Positions 53,981 through 63,382 of a stretch of 64,000 nt of DNA are shown piece after piece (position 1 is the stretch's first letter; each line of letters starts with the position of its first letter). Made by a program: the position numbers and the translations under genes. Source of the stretch: Granulicella sp. (lineage in GTDB: Bacteria > Acidobacteriota > Terriglobia > Terriglobales > Acidobacteriaceae); contig DAIDGQ010000039.1 of assembly GCA_027452215.1 (NCBI GenBank), positions 1-64,000 of the forward strand. Direction: 5' to 3'. Under the pieces are notes generated by a model. That model searched no databases and had not been told where the DNA came from. It saw nothing but the letters and a program-made list of their open reading frames with translations.

Positions 53981-55341
53981 ATGCGGGCGTTTAGCGCGGC
54001 CTGGGCGAGCGCGGCTGGGGAGGGGGCGGTGGGATGGGAGACGGCTTCGCCTACGAGCGAGCTGGGGAAGACCTGGGTGATGCGCACGTCGACGTAGCTG
54101 CCGATTGCGGGCGTGGTGTCGCAGGCGAAGTTGACGGTTTTGTTCTGGGTGCTACGGCCGGTGATCTGGCCTCGGGAGTTAGCGCCGTGCTCGACCATGA
54201 TGGGCATGACCTGGTCTAGGTGGCGCGCGTAGTTTGTGCGCTGGATCTCGCGCTGACGGGCGTTGAGAATGGCGAGGCGTTCGATCTTTACTTCCTCGGG
54301 GATGGAGTCTTCCATGTGGATGGCCGGGGTGTTGGGACGGCGCGAATATTTGAAGCCGTAGATGGCGTCGTAGCCGACTTCTTCGAGGAGGGTGATGGTG
54401 TCTTCGAAGTCGCGGTCGGTCTCTCCGGGGAAGCCGACGATGATGTCGGAGGTGAGGGAGATGTCTCGCGTCGCGGCCTTGGTCCAGGCGATGCGCTCGA
54501 GGTACCAGTCGCGGGTGTACTCGCGCTGCATGGCCTTTAGGACGGCGGTCGAGCCGGACTGGACGGGGAGGTGGACGTGGTCGCAGAGGGTGGGGACGGC
54601 GTCGATGACATCAACGATGTCTTTGGTGAAGTCTCGCGGGTGGGAGGTCGTAAAGCGTACGCGCTGGATGCCGTTGACTTCGCCTACCGCCGCGAGAAGT
54701 TCGGCGAAGCTGCGCTTGCCGCTGGGGTCCTGATAGCTGTTGACGTTCTGGCCGAGGAGCTGGATTTCGGTGAAGCCGGACTGGGCGATGCGCTGGGCTT
54801 CAGCGAGAACGGAAGCCGATGTGCGCGAACGTTCTTTGCCGCGCGTGTACGGGACGACGCAGTAGGCGCAGAATTTGTCGCAGCCTTCGATGATGGTGAT
54901 GTAACCGCGGTGGGGATTGGTGCGGGCGGTGAATTCGGTGTCGAAGGTCTCGTCGGTCTGGCGGTCGTCGAGGCCGGTGATGCGGGTCTCGCCGGCTTCG
55001 AGGCGGGCAAGCATGTCGGGAAGATTGCGGTAGGAGGACGAGCCGGCGACGATCGAGACGTAGGGCGCGCGCTCGAAGATCTTGGTGCCCTCCTGCTGGG
55101 CGACGCAGCCGATGACGGCGAAGCGCTTCCCTTCACCGTGGAGCTTCTTGTACTCGTTGAGCCGGTGGAAGACCTTCTGCTCAGCCTTGTCGCGGATGGA
55201 GCAGGTGTTGTAGAGGATGAGGCCGGCGTCGGCTTCGTCGGCGGTCTGGGTGTAGCCCTCGTTGAGGAGGGTGCCAACGACTTTTTCGGAGTCGTGGGCG
55301 TTCATCTGGCAGCCGAAGGTTTCGATGTAGAAGGTCTTCAT
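53956..55341 (-). CDS. miaB: tRNA-2-methylthio-N6-dimethylallyladenosine synthase
   Basis: MiaB is a radical-SAM enzyme that methylthiolates A37 of tRNA. The 461-residue protein has an N-terminal MTTase domain ('FYIETFGCQMNAHDSEKVVG', 'LYNTCSIRDKAEQKV') whose Cys bind one Fe-S cluster. The radical-SAM C-x3-C-x2-C triad is in 'GCDKFCAYCVVPYTRGKERSR', and a TRAM domain ends the protein ('RSTQNKTVNFACDTT'). The ATG at 55341 is the family start. The last residues are encoded by a GGGATCAGGG-type repeat shared with other gene ends. Confidence 0.95.
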   Translation of the reverse strand: MKTFYIETFGCQMNAHDSEKVVGTLLNEGYTQTADEADAGLILYNTCSIRDKAEQKVFHRLNEYKKLHGEGKRFAVIGCVAQQEGTKIFERAPYVSIVAGSSSYRNLPDMLARLEAGETRITGLDDRQTDETFDTEFTARTNPHRGYITIIEGCDKFCAYCVVPYTRGKERSRTSASVLAEAQRIAQSGFTEIQLLGQNVNSYQDPSGKRSFAELLAAVGEVNGIQRVRFTTSHPRDFTKDIVDVIDAVPTLCDHVHLPVQSGSTAVLKAMQREYTRDWYLERIAWTKAATRDISLTSDIIVGFPGETDRDFEDTITLLEEVGYDAIYGFKYSRRPNTPAIHMEDSIPEEVKIERLAILNARQREIQRTNYARHLDQVMPIMVEHGANSRGQITGRSTQNKTVNFACDTTPAIGSYVDVRITQVFPSSLVGEAVSHPTAPSPAALAQAALNARIQPLIPHP

Positions 55342-55393
55342 AGGAGCGGGAGGGAGCCTTTGCGGGGAGAGTTCTTCGCAAGAACCAGTATAA

Positions 55394-55423
55394 GTCCTGC
55401 GGTCCTGCGCGGACGGCGAGGGT
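55394..55423. repeat. Short dispersed repeat, copy 3
   Basis: GTCCTGCGGTCCTGCGCGGA then CGGCGAGGGT, a partly duplicated form of the core seen at 48261, 53153 and 60863. It lies between miaB and the small secreted protein gene. Confidence 0.65.
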
Positions 55424-55476
55424 GGTTGGTATGAAGGCGTTGCAGGCAAGACGGTCAACGCGCATGTTCTGCTCGC

Positions 55477-55914
55477 TTATCGCGTATTTGGAGGATGGGG
55501 ATCCCCTCGTAAATCTACCTTTGGAAGGGGCTGACCAGGTTGAGGGCAGGGGTGATTCTGGAGCTGGCTTACCGAGAGCAATCGGAATTCGATATGTCCC
55601 TTAGCCGAGTAGGCCAGTTTGCCAGTGAAAAGGCCCGGCATTGGATTTGGATTGACGTCGGTGGAACAGTTTTCCAGAATCGAAGAGACCAGATTCTTTG
55701 CGGTGGAGTCCGCTTCCGGTAGGTCGTAACCAAATCTCAGCCCTTCTTTCTGGCAGTGTTTGTCCAAAAGCATCGCTCCATGCGGGAGCGCCAGCAGGAT
55801 ATCGGCGCGCAGATGCAAAGTCCGACTCCTGTAAGCGGCCGGCTTGTTTAGTACTTCACAAATGCTGAGTTCCTGGTCACCGGAAAGCGCGAGTGCTAGT
55901 GCGAAGGCCAACAT
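55477..55914 (-). CDS. Small exported hypothetical protein (145 aa)
   Basis: The first 12 residues are a hydrophobic, signal-like stretch ('LAFALALALSG'), then 'LSICEVLNKPAAYRSRTLHLRADIL' and four Cys that could form disulfides. The phrase S-I-C-E-V-L and the R-A-D-I-L that follows resemble a small secreted family in Acidobacteriota. I have no function for it. GC is lower than in its neighbours. Confidence 0.6.
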   Translation of the reverse strand: MLAFALALALSGDQELSICEVLNKPAAYRSRTLHLRADILLALPHGAMLLDKHCQKEGLRFGYDLPEADSTAKNLVSSILENCSTDVNPNPMPGLFTGKLAYSAKGHIEFRLLSVSQLQNHPCPQPGQPLPKVDLRGDPHPPNTR

Positions 55915-56029
55915 GTTGGCACAATATCAGAGATGGAGTGAGTGTCCGCCATTCGGTTCAACATGACCCACTACCGCTTCGCGTTGGATATGGTCGAGAT
56001 GGTATTCTCGGCGGGCTGAGGCGGTGTGC

Positions 56030-57853
56030 ATGGCGGATGAGTTGAAGGCTGAGAATCGGTTGGAGTCGAAGGTAGTGGCGGGGGCTGCGAAGTTTGGGGA
56101 GAACCGCGCGGCGATGGCTGCGCTGCTGGCGGCGTTGCGTGGGGAGGAAGACGGGATTCGGCTGGGAGGTGGGGTGAAGGCCGCTGAGGCTCAGCGGGCG
56201 AAGGGGCGGCTGACGGTGCGGGAGCGGCTGGCGCTGTTGCTCGATGAGGGGACGGAGCTGCTGGAGCTGGGGCTGTGGGCGGCGTTTGGAATGTACTCGG
56301 AGTATGGGGGAGCGCCGGGCGCGGGCGTCGTGACCGGGTTGGGGCGGGTGTGCGGACGGGTGTGCATGATCATCGCGAACGATGCGACGGTGAAGGCCGG
56401 GGCATTCTTCCCGATGACCGCGAAGAAGGTTTTGCGGGCGCAACGGATTGCATTGGAGAACCGGATTCCTACGCTGTATCTGGTGGATTCTTCCGGGGTG
56501 TTTCTGCCGTTGCAGGAGGACGTGTTCCCCGACACGGATGATTTTGGGAGGGTGTTTCGGAATAACGCGGTGATGAGTTCGTTGGGGATTCCGCAGATTA
56601 CGGCGATCATGGGAATGTGCGTGGCGGGCGGAGCGTATCTGCCGGTGATGACCGATACGGTGCTGATGACGGAGGGGTCGGGGCTGTTTCTTGCGGGGCC
56701 GTCGCTGGTGCAGGCGGCGATTGGGCAGAAGACGGGCGCGGAGGAGTTGGGTGGCGCCGCGATGCATGCGGAGATTTCGGGAACCGTGGACTTCAAGGAG
56801 CCGAACGATCATCTTTGTCTTGCGCGGCTGCGGAGTTTGGTGGGGATGATGGGGAGACGGCAGGGATCAGGGATTAGGGGACAGGGATTAGGGATTAGGA
56901 GTGCAGGGCCCGGGGCTCAGGGCTCAAGGCTCAGCGAGCCGGCGAGTGAGGTCGTTGAGGAAGGGACGTCTGCGCCCTTCTCTCGCATCGTGTTCGATGC
57001 GGTGCGGGACGCTCCAAGGTTTGCTGCGGAGGAGTTGTATGGGCTGCTGAACCCTGCTCCGGGGGCGAGCAACGTATACGACATGCGCGAGGTGATTGCG
57101 CGGATCGTCGACCGCAGCGAGTTCGACGAGTACAAGGCGGACTTTGGACGGACCCTGCTGTGCGGGTACGCGCGGATTGGCGGGCGGGCTGTGGGGATCG
57201 TTGCGAATCAGAAGACGAACCAGTCGCAGACGGTCGCGATGGGGCCGCAGGCCGGCACGAAGCGGATTGAGGTCGGCGGGGTGATCTATACGGAGAGTGC
57301 GCAGAAGGCCGCGCGGTTCATTATGGATTGCAATCAGAATTTGGTGCCGCTGATTTTTCTGCACGATGTCAACGGCTTCATGGTGGGCAAAGATGCGGAG
57401 TGGTCGGGGATTATTCGAGCGGGCGCGAAGATGGTTTCCGCGGTCAGCACAAGTGTGGTGCCGAAGATTACGGTGATTGTCGGGGGGAGCTTTGGTGCGG
57501 GACATTATGCGATGTGCGGGAAGGCGTATGACCCTCGGTTTCTGTTTGCGTGGCCGACGGCGAGGTACGCGGTGATGAGTGGGGCGTCGGCGGCGGGGAC
57601 GCTGGCGGAGGTTCGGGCCAAGCAGATGGAGCGCGGAGGCAAGGTGTTGAGCGACGCCGAGAAGAAGGCCGTGTACGACGAGATCAAGAACTCGTATGAT
57701 GCGCAGGCTGATCCGAGGTATGGGGCGGCTCGGCTGTGGATTGATGCGATCATTGATCCGGCGAAGACACGCGAGGTGTTGATGACGGCATTGGAGGCTT
57801 GTGCACTGAATTTTGAGGTGGCGAAGTTCAACCCGGGTGTGCTGCAGACGTAG
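56030..57853 (+). CDS. Acyl-CoA carboxylase carboxyltransferase subunit (methylcrotonyl-CoA type)
   Basis: The 607-residue subunit moves CO2 from biotin to an acyl-CoA. The sequence has 'KGRLTVRERLALLLDEGTELLELG' and 'VTGLGRVCGRVCMIIANDATVKAGAFFP', and at the C-terminus 'IIRAGAKMVSAVSTSVVPKITVIVGGSFGAGHYAMCGKAYDPRFLFAWP', all typical of the MccB group. A low-complexity in-frame insert ('RGQGLGIRSAGPGAQGSRLS', residues about 278-302) sits in the linker between the two domains; it is encoded by GGGATTAGG-type repeat DNA. The neighbours fit leucine breakdown, so a role as methylcrotonyl-CoA carboxylase is likely. The biotin-carboxylase partner is not in this window. The ATG at 56030 is used; a GTG lies 6 bases earlier. 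Confidence 0.9.
   Translation: MADELKAENRLESKVVAGAAKFGENRAAMAALLAALRGEEDGIRLGGGVKAAEAQRAKGRLTVRERLALLLDEGTELLELGLWAAFGMYSEYGGAPGAGVVTGLGRVCGRVCMIIANDATVKAGAFFPMTAKKVLRAQRIALENRIPTLYLVDSSGVFLPLQEDVFPDTDDFGRVFRNNAVMSSLGIPQITAIMGMCVAGGAYLPVMTDTVLMTEGSGLFLAGPSLVQAAIGQKTGAEELGGAAMHAEISGTVDFKEPNDHLCLARLRSLVGMMGRRQGSGIRGQGLGIRSAGPGAQGSRLSEPASEVVEEGTSAPFSRIVFDAVRDAPRFAAEELYGLLNPAPGASNVYDMREVIARIVDRSEFDEYKADFGRTLLCGYARIGGRAVGIVANQKTNQSQTVAMGPQAGTKRIEVGGVIYTESAQKAARFIMDCNQNLVPLIFLHDVNGFMVGKDAEWSGIIRAGAKMVSAVSTSVVPKITVIVGGSFGAGHYAMCGKAYDPRFLFAWPTARYAVMSGASAAGTLAEVRAKQMERGGKVLSDAEKKAVYDEIKNSYDAQADPRYGAARLWIDAIIDPAKTREVLMTALEACALNFEVAKFNPGVLQT
56861..56934. repeat. GGGATTAGG-type repeat inside the carboxyltransferase gene
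   Basis: CAGGGATCAGGGATTAGGGG and CAGGGATTAGGGATTAGGA are followed by GGGCTCAGGGCTCAAGGCTC. The reading frame is kept. Such sequence is intergenic-like and resembles the repeat at the miaB 3' end. Confidence 0.75.
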
Positions 57854-57983
57854 GCTGATATTCGCGCAGGAGTGAGGGACAGCGGCGAAGAGTGCGCTGT
57901 ATGATTCGGCGTTGCCGCATGCAGCGTTGCGAATGCGGCATCTTACCGATGGAGCGCGATGGGCGCGCGAAGGAGTTGGCGTG

Positions 57984-59183
57984 ATGGCTGTTGCTATGGA
58001 ATCGATGGAGAAGGTAAGTAGTCTGTATCCGTTTGTGCTGACGGAAGACCAGGAGTCTCTGCGGAAAGAGATTCGGCAGTTTGCGGCGAGGGAGATTGCC
58101 CCGCATGTGATGGAGTGGGATGAGGCTAGCGAGTTCCCTGCTGCGGTGGTGAAGAAGTTGGGCCAGATGGGGCTGCTGGGGGTGATCTTTCCTCCGGAGT
58201 ACGGCGGCTCGGGGATGGGCTATGTGGATTATGTGCTGGCGATTGAGGAGCTGTCGGCTGTGGATGGGTCGATCGGGATTATCGTGGCTGCGCATAATTC
58301 GTTGGGGACGAACCATATTTTTCTGGCGGGCAATGAGGCGCAGAAGAAGAAGTATGTGACCAAGCTCGCGAGCGGCGAGTGGCTGGGAGCGTGGGGGCTG
58401 ACAGAGCCGGGGTCGGGGTCGGATGCGGGCGGTGCCCGGACGACGGCGGTGCGCAAGGGCGACAAATATGTACTGAACGGTAATAAGACGTTCATCACTA
58501 ATGGGAGCTATGCGGATACAGCCGTGGTGATTGCGGTTACGGATAAGAGCAAGGGGACCCATGGGCTATCGGCGTTTGTGGTGGAGAAAGGGACGAAGGG
58601 GTTCAGGCCTGGGAAGAAAGAGAACAAGATGGGGCTGCGGGCCAGCGATACAAGCGAGCTGATCTTTGAGGACTGCGAGATTCCGGCGGAGAACCTGCTG
58701 GGCGTTGAGGGCGAGGGGTTTATCGACGCGATGCGGGTGCTGGATGGTGGCCGGATTTCGATTGCTGCGCTGGCCCTGGGGATTGGGAGAGGCGCGCTGG
58801 ATGCGGCGACCAAGTATGTGAAGGAGCGGCGGCAGTTCGGGAAAGCGATTGCCGAGTTCCAGGGGATTCAGTGGAAGCTGGCGGATATGGCTACGGAGCT
58901 GGATGCGGCGCGGCTGCTGACGCAGCGGGCAGCGGTGCTGAAGGATGCGGGGCGGACCGTGACGCGGGAGTCGGCCATGGCGAAGCTGTTCGCGAGCGAA
59001 GTCGCGGTGCGGATATGCGATGAGGCCGTGCAGTTGTTTGGAGGATATGGGTTCATCAAGGACTATCCTGCTGAGAAGTATTATCGCGATGTGAAGCTGT
59101 GCACGATTGGCGAAGGGACGAGCGAGATTCAGCGGATGGTGATCGCGAGGGAGATTTTGAAGGTCCATCCTTCTCGCGGGTAG
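57984..59183 (+). CDS. Acyl-CoA dehydrogenase (isovaleryl/short-chain type)
   Basis: The 399-residue flavoenzyme oxidises an acyl-CoA to the enoyl-CoA. Motifs: '[18 protein letters not shown]' (FAD/substrate), '[14 protein letters not shown]', '[26 protein letters not shown]', and '[20 protein letters not shown]'. The catalytic Glu is in '[21 protein letters not shown]' (usually Y-E-G-T). The ATG at 57984 has AAGGAG 9 bases upstream; a longer frame from 57912 has no such site. In this cluster the substrate is most likely isovaleryl-CoA. Confidence 0.93.
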   Translation: MAVAMESMEKVSSLYPFVLTEDQESLRKEIRQFAAREIAPHVMEWDEASEFPAAVVKKLGQMGLLGVIFPPEYGGSGMGYVDYVLAIEELSAVDGSIGIIVAAHNSLGTNHIFLAGNEAQKKKYVTKLASGEWLGAWGLTEPGSGSDAGGARTTAVRKGDKYVLNGNKTFITNGSYADTAVVIAVTDKSKGTHGLSAFVVEKGTKGFRPGKKENKMGLRASDTSELIFEDCEIPAENLLGVEGEGFIDAMRVLDGGRISIAALALGIGRGALDAATKYVKERRQFGKAIAEFQGIQWKLADMATELDAARLLTQRAAVLKDAGRTVTRESAMAKLFASEVAVRICDEAVQLFGGYGFIKDYPAEKYYRDVKLCTIGEGTSEIQRMVIAREILKVHPSRG

Positions 59184-59229
59184 TTTGGCGCGCGGGTGGG
59201 CGGGCGGCCGGGTTTGAGGAGGAAGCTAC

Positions 59230-60099
59230 GTGGTGAAGATTGTCGAATGCCCGCGGGATGCGTGGCAGGGGCTGCCGGGGATGATTCCGGCGGAGGTGAA
59301 GGCGGGCTATTTGCGGCGGCTGGTGGATGCGGGGTTCCGGCATATCGACGCAGTGAGTTTTGTGTCGCCGGCGGCGGTGCCGCAGATGGCGGATTCCGAG
59401 CAGGTGCTGGAGATGCTGAGGGCGTCGGGGCCTTTGGATGGGGTGGAGATTCTTGGGATTGTGGTGAATGCGAAGGGGGCTGAACGGGCGATCGCGACGG
59501 GCGCGGTGCGGACGCTGGGCTTTCCTTACTCGATTTCTCCCAGTTTCCTGGGGAGAAACCAGCGGCAGACGCAGGAGGAGGCGCTGGCGGTGCTGGCAGC
59601 AATCCATCGGCTAACCTTCAAGTCACGGTTGAATTTAGTTGCATATGTATCTATGGCTTTTGGAAATCCTTACGGGGATGAGTGGAGCTTAGCGCTGGTG
59701 TTACAGGCGGTTGAGACGTTGAAGTCGATGGGGATCACACATATTTCACTGGCCGACACGGTGGGAGCGGCGACGTCGTTGCAGATTATGGAGGTGGTCG
59801 GCGAGGTGGTCGCGGAGCATGAGGATCTGGAGATTGGGGTGCATCTGCATGCTCGACCCGAGGAGGCGGATGACCGGATTCGGTCGGCGTATGCGGGGGG
59901 CGCGAGGCGGTTCGACGCGGCGATGGGAGGGCTTGGCGGGTGCCCGTTTGCGCAGGATGCGCTGGTGGGAAATATTCCTACGGAGACGCTCCTTGCAACG
60001 TTGCGTGATCTGAGGGCAGAGCTGCCAGTATTTCATGCGTTAGGCGAGGTACAGAGGGCCAATATGCAGATTGCGAAGGAGTTTGGGGGATTGCGTTGA
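59230..60099 (+). CDS. Hydroxymethylglutaryl-CoA lyase family enzyme
   Basis: The 289-residue TIM-barrel enzyme cleaves HMG-CoA to acetoacetate and acetyl-CoA. 'KIVECPRDAWQGLP' (divergent from the usual R-D-G-L-Q), 'AVSFVSPAAVPQMADSEQVL', 'ISLADTVGAATSLQI' and the signature loop 'GGLGGCPFA' with C238 at its key position all agree with this family. It starts with GTG at 59230. Its last 4 bases overlap the TTG start of the hydratase gene. Together with the neighbours it fits the last steps of leucine breakdown. Confidence 0.88.
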   Translation: MVKIVECPRDAWQGLPGMIPAEVKAGYLRRLVDAGFRHIDAVSFVSPAAVPQMADSEQVLEMLRASGPLDGVEILGIVVNAKGAERAIATGAVRTLGFPYSISPSFLGRNQRQTQEEALAVLAAIHRLTFKSRLNLVAYVSMAFGNPYGDEWSLALVLQAVETLKSMGITHISLADTVGAATSLQIMEVVGEVVAEHEDLEIGVHLHARPEEADDRIRSAYAGGARRFDAAMGGLGGCPFAQDALVGNIPTETLLATLRDLRAELPVFHALGEVQRANMQIAKEFGGLR

Positions 60100-60887
60100 G
60101 TTACCAAACAATCCTGATTGCGGACGAGGAATGGGTTCGGACGATTACTCTGAATCGCCCGGAGCGACGGAATGCGATGACTCCGGAGATGCAGGTGGAG
60201 TTGATTCGGGCGCTGGAGGAGGCGGGGGCGAGCGATTGCCGGGTGGTGGTGCTGGCGGGGGCGGGCGAGTCATTCTGCTCGGGGCTGGATCTGACGGTGC
60301 TGCAGGGCGCGAAGGATAAGAGCGCGGCGGAACATCGCGAGGACGCGGCGAGGGTTTCGACGCTGTTTCGGACGCTTTATGAGCTTCCCAAGCCTACGAT
60401 TGCGGCGGTGCAAGGAGCGGCGGTGGCGGGGGGGGCGGGGCTGGCGACGATCTGCGACTTTACACTGGCGGCGCCGACGGCGAAGTTCGGGTATACGGAG
60501 GCGAGGATTGGCTTTGTACCGGCGGTGGTGTCGGCTTATTTGCTGCTGCAGATTGGGGATAAGGCTGCCCGGGATTTATTGCTGACGGGGAGGCTGTTCG
60601 ATGCGGCGGAGGGGTATCGACTGGGGCTGGTGAATGAGGTGGTCGACGATTTGCCGGGGCGGGTGAAGGCGCTGGCGGAGAGATTGGCGGCGAACAGTCC
60701 TGCGTCGTTGCGGGCTACCAAGAAGCTGCTGGCGGAGCAGAATCGGGCATGGCTGGATACGGCGCTTGACTTGGCGATGGCAGCGAACGCGGGGGCGCGG
60801 GAGACGGCGGATTTTCGCGAGGGTGTGGCGGCGTTTTTGGAGAAGCGGAGGCCTGTATGGTCGTCCTGCGCGGACGGCGAGGGTTAA
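60096..60887 (+). CDS. Enoyl-CoA hydratase (methylglutaconyl-CoA hydratase type)
   Basis: The 263-residue crotonase-fold enzyme has '[16 protein letters not shown]', the oxyanion-hole segments '[14 protein letters not shown]' and '[22 protein letters not shown]', and '[15 protein letters not shown]' with one catalytic Glu. In the leucine context it would hydrate 3-methylglutaconyl-CoA. It starts with TTG at 60096, overlapping the lyase stop by 4 bases. Its last eight residues ('SSCADGEG') and stop codon come from the short dispersed repeat, so the natural end may have been replaced. The end overlaps the CoA-transferase gene by 4 bases. Confidence 0.92.
   Translation: MSYQTILIADEEWVRTITLNRPERRNAMTPEMQVELIRALEEAGASDCRVVVLAGAGESFCSGLDLTVLQGAKDKSAAEHREDAARVSTLFRTLYELPKPTIAAVQGAAVAGGAGLATICDFTLAAPTAKFGYTEARIGFVPAVVSAYLLLQIGDKAARDLLLTGRLFDAAEGYRLGLVNEVVDDLPGRVKALAERLAANSPASLRATKKLLAEQNRAWLDTALDLAMAANAGARETADFREGVAAFLEKRRPVWSSCADGEG
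60863..60884. repeat. Short dispersed repeat, copy 4, within the 3' end of a gene
   Basis: GTCCTGCGCGGACGGCGAGG followed by GT encodes the last residues of the enoyl-CoA hydratase. It is a near-identical copy of the repeats at 53153 and 55394, which lie in non-coding sequence. Confidence 0.7.
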
Positions 60888-61522
60888 GACTGGTGGCTGA
60901 AGTGGATGGGGGCAGCGGTGGCTTGCTGGACCTGGGCTGGGGTTACTTCGGGGGCTAGTTCAATGGCTTCGAAGCCGGTGGGGGTGATGTCAAAGACGCC
61001 GAGATCGGTGATGATGCGATTGACTACGGCGGCTCCGGTGAGGGGGAGGGTGCAGGCCGGGAGGAGCTTAGGGGCGCCCTGGGCGGTGTGCTCCATGAGG
61101 ACGACGACGCGACGGACTCCGGAGACGAGGTCCATGGCGCCGCCCATGCCTTTGACTCGCTTGCCGGGGATCATCCAGTTGGCGAGGTCGCCGGTGGAGG
61201 AGACCTGCATGGCTCCGAGGATGGCGAGGTCGATGTGGCCTCCGCGGATCATGGCGAAGGAGTCGGCGCTCGAGAAGGTGGAGGCTCCGGGGACGAAGGT
61301 GACGGTTTCTTTGCCGGCGTTGATGAGATCGGCGTCGACCTCGGAGGCAAGGGGAAAGGGGCCCATGCCGAGGAGTCCGTTCTCGGATTGCAGGGTGACG
61401 GTCATGCCCGCGGGGATGTAGTTGGCGACGAGCGTGGGGATGCCGATGCCGAGGTTGACGTAGAAACCGTCGCGGAGTTCTAGGGCGGCTCGTGCAGCCA
61501 TCTGGTTACGGGTCCAGGACAC
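60884..61522 (-). CDS. scoB: 3-oxoacid CoA-transferase subunit B
   Basis: The 212-residue subunit transfers CoA between succinyl-CoA and acetoacetate. The catalytic Glu is E47 in '[14 protein letters not shown]'. '[20 protein letters not shown]' and '[16 protein letters not shown]' are typical. The GTG at 61522 has GAGAGG about 9 bases upstream. It lies 4 bases downstream of subunit A and is convergent with the hydratase (4-base overlap). It fits activation of acetoacetate made by the lyase. Confidence 0.93.
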   Translation of the reverse strand: MSWTRNQMAARAALELRDGFYVNLGIGIPTLVANYIPAGMTVTLQSENGLLGMGPFPLASEVDADLINAGKETVTFVPGASTFSSADSFAMIRGGHIDLAILGAMQVSSTGDLANWMIPGKRVKGMGGAMDLVSGVRRVVVLMEHTAQGAPKLLPACTLPLTGAAVVNRIITDLGVFDITPTGFEAIELAPEVTPAQVQQATAAPIHFSHQS

Positions 61523-61526
61523 TGAA

Positions 61527-62249
61527 TTAAACCTCTCTGGTAGTTATCTTCTCTATCCGCTTCTCTGGATGAGGGTTGTGGACCAGGCGCTGGACGAAGA
61601 TTCCGGGGGTATGGATCTCGTCGGGATCGAGGTCACCGGGCTGGACGATGATCTCGGCTTCGGCTACGGTGATCTTGCCGCAGGTGGCGGCGAGGGGGTT
61701 GAAGTTGCGGGCGGTGCGGCGGTAGACGAGATTGCCGAGGGTGTCGGCCTTCCAGGCTTTGACGAGGGCGAGGTCGGCGCGGATTCCTCGCTCGAGGATG
61801 TAGGTGTGGCCGTCGAAGTCCTTGTGCTCCTTGCCCTCGGCGACGAGCGTGCCGACGCCGGTGCGAGTGTAGAAGCCGGGGATGCCGGCGCCTCCGGCCC
61901 GCATGCGCTCGGCTAAAGTGCCCTGGGGGGCGAACTCGACTTCGAGCTCGCCAGAGAGGAACTGGCGCTCGAACTCGGCGTTCTCTCCTACATAGCTGGA
62001 GATCATTTTCTTGACTTGGTGCGTTTGGAGGAGGAGGCCGATTCCCCACTGGTCGACGCCGGCGTTGTTACTCGCGATGGTAAGGTTGCGCACTCCAGTA
62101 TCACGGAGGGCTGCGATGAGAGCCTCGGGGATGCCGCAGAGGCCGAAGCCCCCGATGGCGAGGAGCATGTCGTCCTGGGCGATGTCGGCTAGCGCAGCGT
62201 GGGCATCAGGGTAGAGTTTTCCGGGGCGATTAGAGGTTGCCACGAGCAT
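61527..62249 (-). CDS. scoA: 3-oxoacid CoA-transferase subunit A
   Basis: The 240-residue partner of subunit B has '[22 protein letters not shown]', '[20 protein letters not shown]' and '[13 protein letters not shown]', the typical pattern of the A chain. It lies directly downstream of the dioxygenase gene (8 bases apart), so the three are likely co-transcribed leftward. Confidence 0.93.
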   Translation of the reverse strand: MLVATSNRPGKLYPDAHAALADIAQDDMLLAIGGFGLCGIPEALIAALRDTGVRNLTIASNNAGVDQWGIGLLLQTHQVKKMISSYVGENAEFERQFLSGELEVEFAPQGTLAERMRAGGAGIPGFYTRTGVGTLVAEGKEHKDFDGHTYILERGIRADLALVKAWKADTLGNLVYRRTARNFNPLAATCGKITVAEAEIIVQPGDLDPDEIHTPGIFVQRLVHNPHPEKRIEKITTREV

Positions 62250-62257
62250 CCCGTCGA

Positions 62258-63382
62258 CTACAGATTTCCACGTGCATCTTGTTCTCTTTCTATGGCTTCA
62301 AAGAGAGCCTTAAAGTTTCCCTTGCCGAAACTGCGACTTCCCTTCCGCTGGATGATTTCGTAGAAGAGGGTGGGACGGTCTTCGACGGGCTGGGTGAAGA
62401 TCTGGAGCATGTAGCCTTCGTTGTCGCGGTCGACGAGAATGCCGAGGCGCTCGAGTTCGTCGATGGGCTCGTCGATTTTGCCGACGCGGGCCTGGAGTTC
62501 GGTGTAGTAGCTGTGGGGGATGGTGAGGAAGTTGACGCCCTGCTGCTGGAGGGCGGAGACGGTGGCGAGGATGTCGTGGGTGGCGAGCGCGAGGTGCTGG
62601 ACTCCGGGGCCGTTGTAGAAGTCGAGGTACTCCTCGATCTGAGATTTGCGGCGGCCTTCGGCGGGTTCGTTGATGGGAAATTTGACGTAGCCGCTGGAGT
62701 TGGCCATGACCTTGGACATGAGGGCGGAGTATTCGGTGGAGATGTCGTTGTCGTCGAAGTGCTGGTAGAGGGTGAAGCCCATGACGTGTGAGTAGAAGTC
62801 GACCCAGTCGTTCATGGCATTCCAGCCGACGTTGCCGACGATGTGGTCGATGTGGAGGAGACCGACGGGGCGAGCGACGGTGTCTTCGACGAGGGCGCGG
62901 TAGCCGGGAAAGAAGGGGCCCGAGTAGTTTTTGCGCTCGACGAAGGTGTGGAGGGTGTCGCCATAGGCGGCGATGCTGGAGATGACAACGGAGCCGTGCT
63001 GGTCGGAGAGGGTGGTGGGAGGCTGGACGGAGCGGGCACCTCGTTTGGTGGTCTCGCGCCAGGCGCTGGCGGCGTCGTCGACCCAGAGGGCGATGGCGCG
63101 GACGCCGTCACCGTGCTTGGCGACGTGCTGAGCAATCTCGGAGTCGGAGCGGAGGGCGGTGGTGAGGACGAAGCGGATCTTTCCCTGCTCGAGGACGTAG
63201 GAGGCTCGGTCGCGCTGGCCGGTCTCGGGGCCGGCGTAAGCGATGAGCTTCATGCCGAAGGCGGTGCGGTAGAAGTAGGCGGCTTGACGGGCGTTACCGA
63301 CGTAGAATTCGACGTGGTCGGTGCCGTTGAGGGGGAGGAAATCGGTAGAGGTATCGGGGGTGTTCTGGACGAGTGTTGCCAT
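62258..63382 (-). CDS. hppD: 4-Hydroxyphenylpyruvate dioxygenase
   Basis: The 374-residue non-heme iron enzyme turns 4-hydroxyphenylpyruvate into homogentisate in tyrosine breakdown. Iron ligands are visible: His in 'LLHIDHIVGNV', His in 'PGVQHLALATHDI' and Glu in 'RPTLFYEIIQRKGSRSFGKGNFKAL', the classic C-terminal end. Near it is 'GYMLQIFTQPVEDRP'. The ATG at 63382 has AGGAG 8 bases upstream. It shares an operon with the CoA-transferase, whose substrate acetoacetate is an end product of tyrosine and leucine breakdown. Confidence 0.95.
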   Translation of the reverse strand: MATLVQNTPDTSTDFLPLNGTDHVEFYVGNARQAAYFYRTAFGMKLIAYAGPETGQRDRASYVLEQGKIRFVLTTALRSDSEIAQHVAKHGDGVRAIALWVDDAASAWRETTKRGARSVQPPTTLSDQHGSVVISSIAAYGDTLHTFVERKNYSGPFFPGYRALVEDTVARPVGLLHIDHIVGNVGWNAMNDWVDFYSHVMGFTLYQHFDDNDISTEYSALMSKVMANSSGYVKFPINEPAEGRRKSQIEEYLDFYNGPGVQHLALATHDILATVSALQQQGVNFLTIPHSYYTELQARVGKIDEPIDELERLGILVDRDNEGYMLQIFTQPVEDRPTLFYEIIQRKGSRSFGKGNFKALFEAIEREQDARGNL

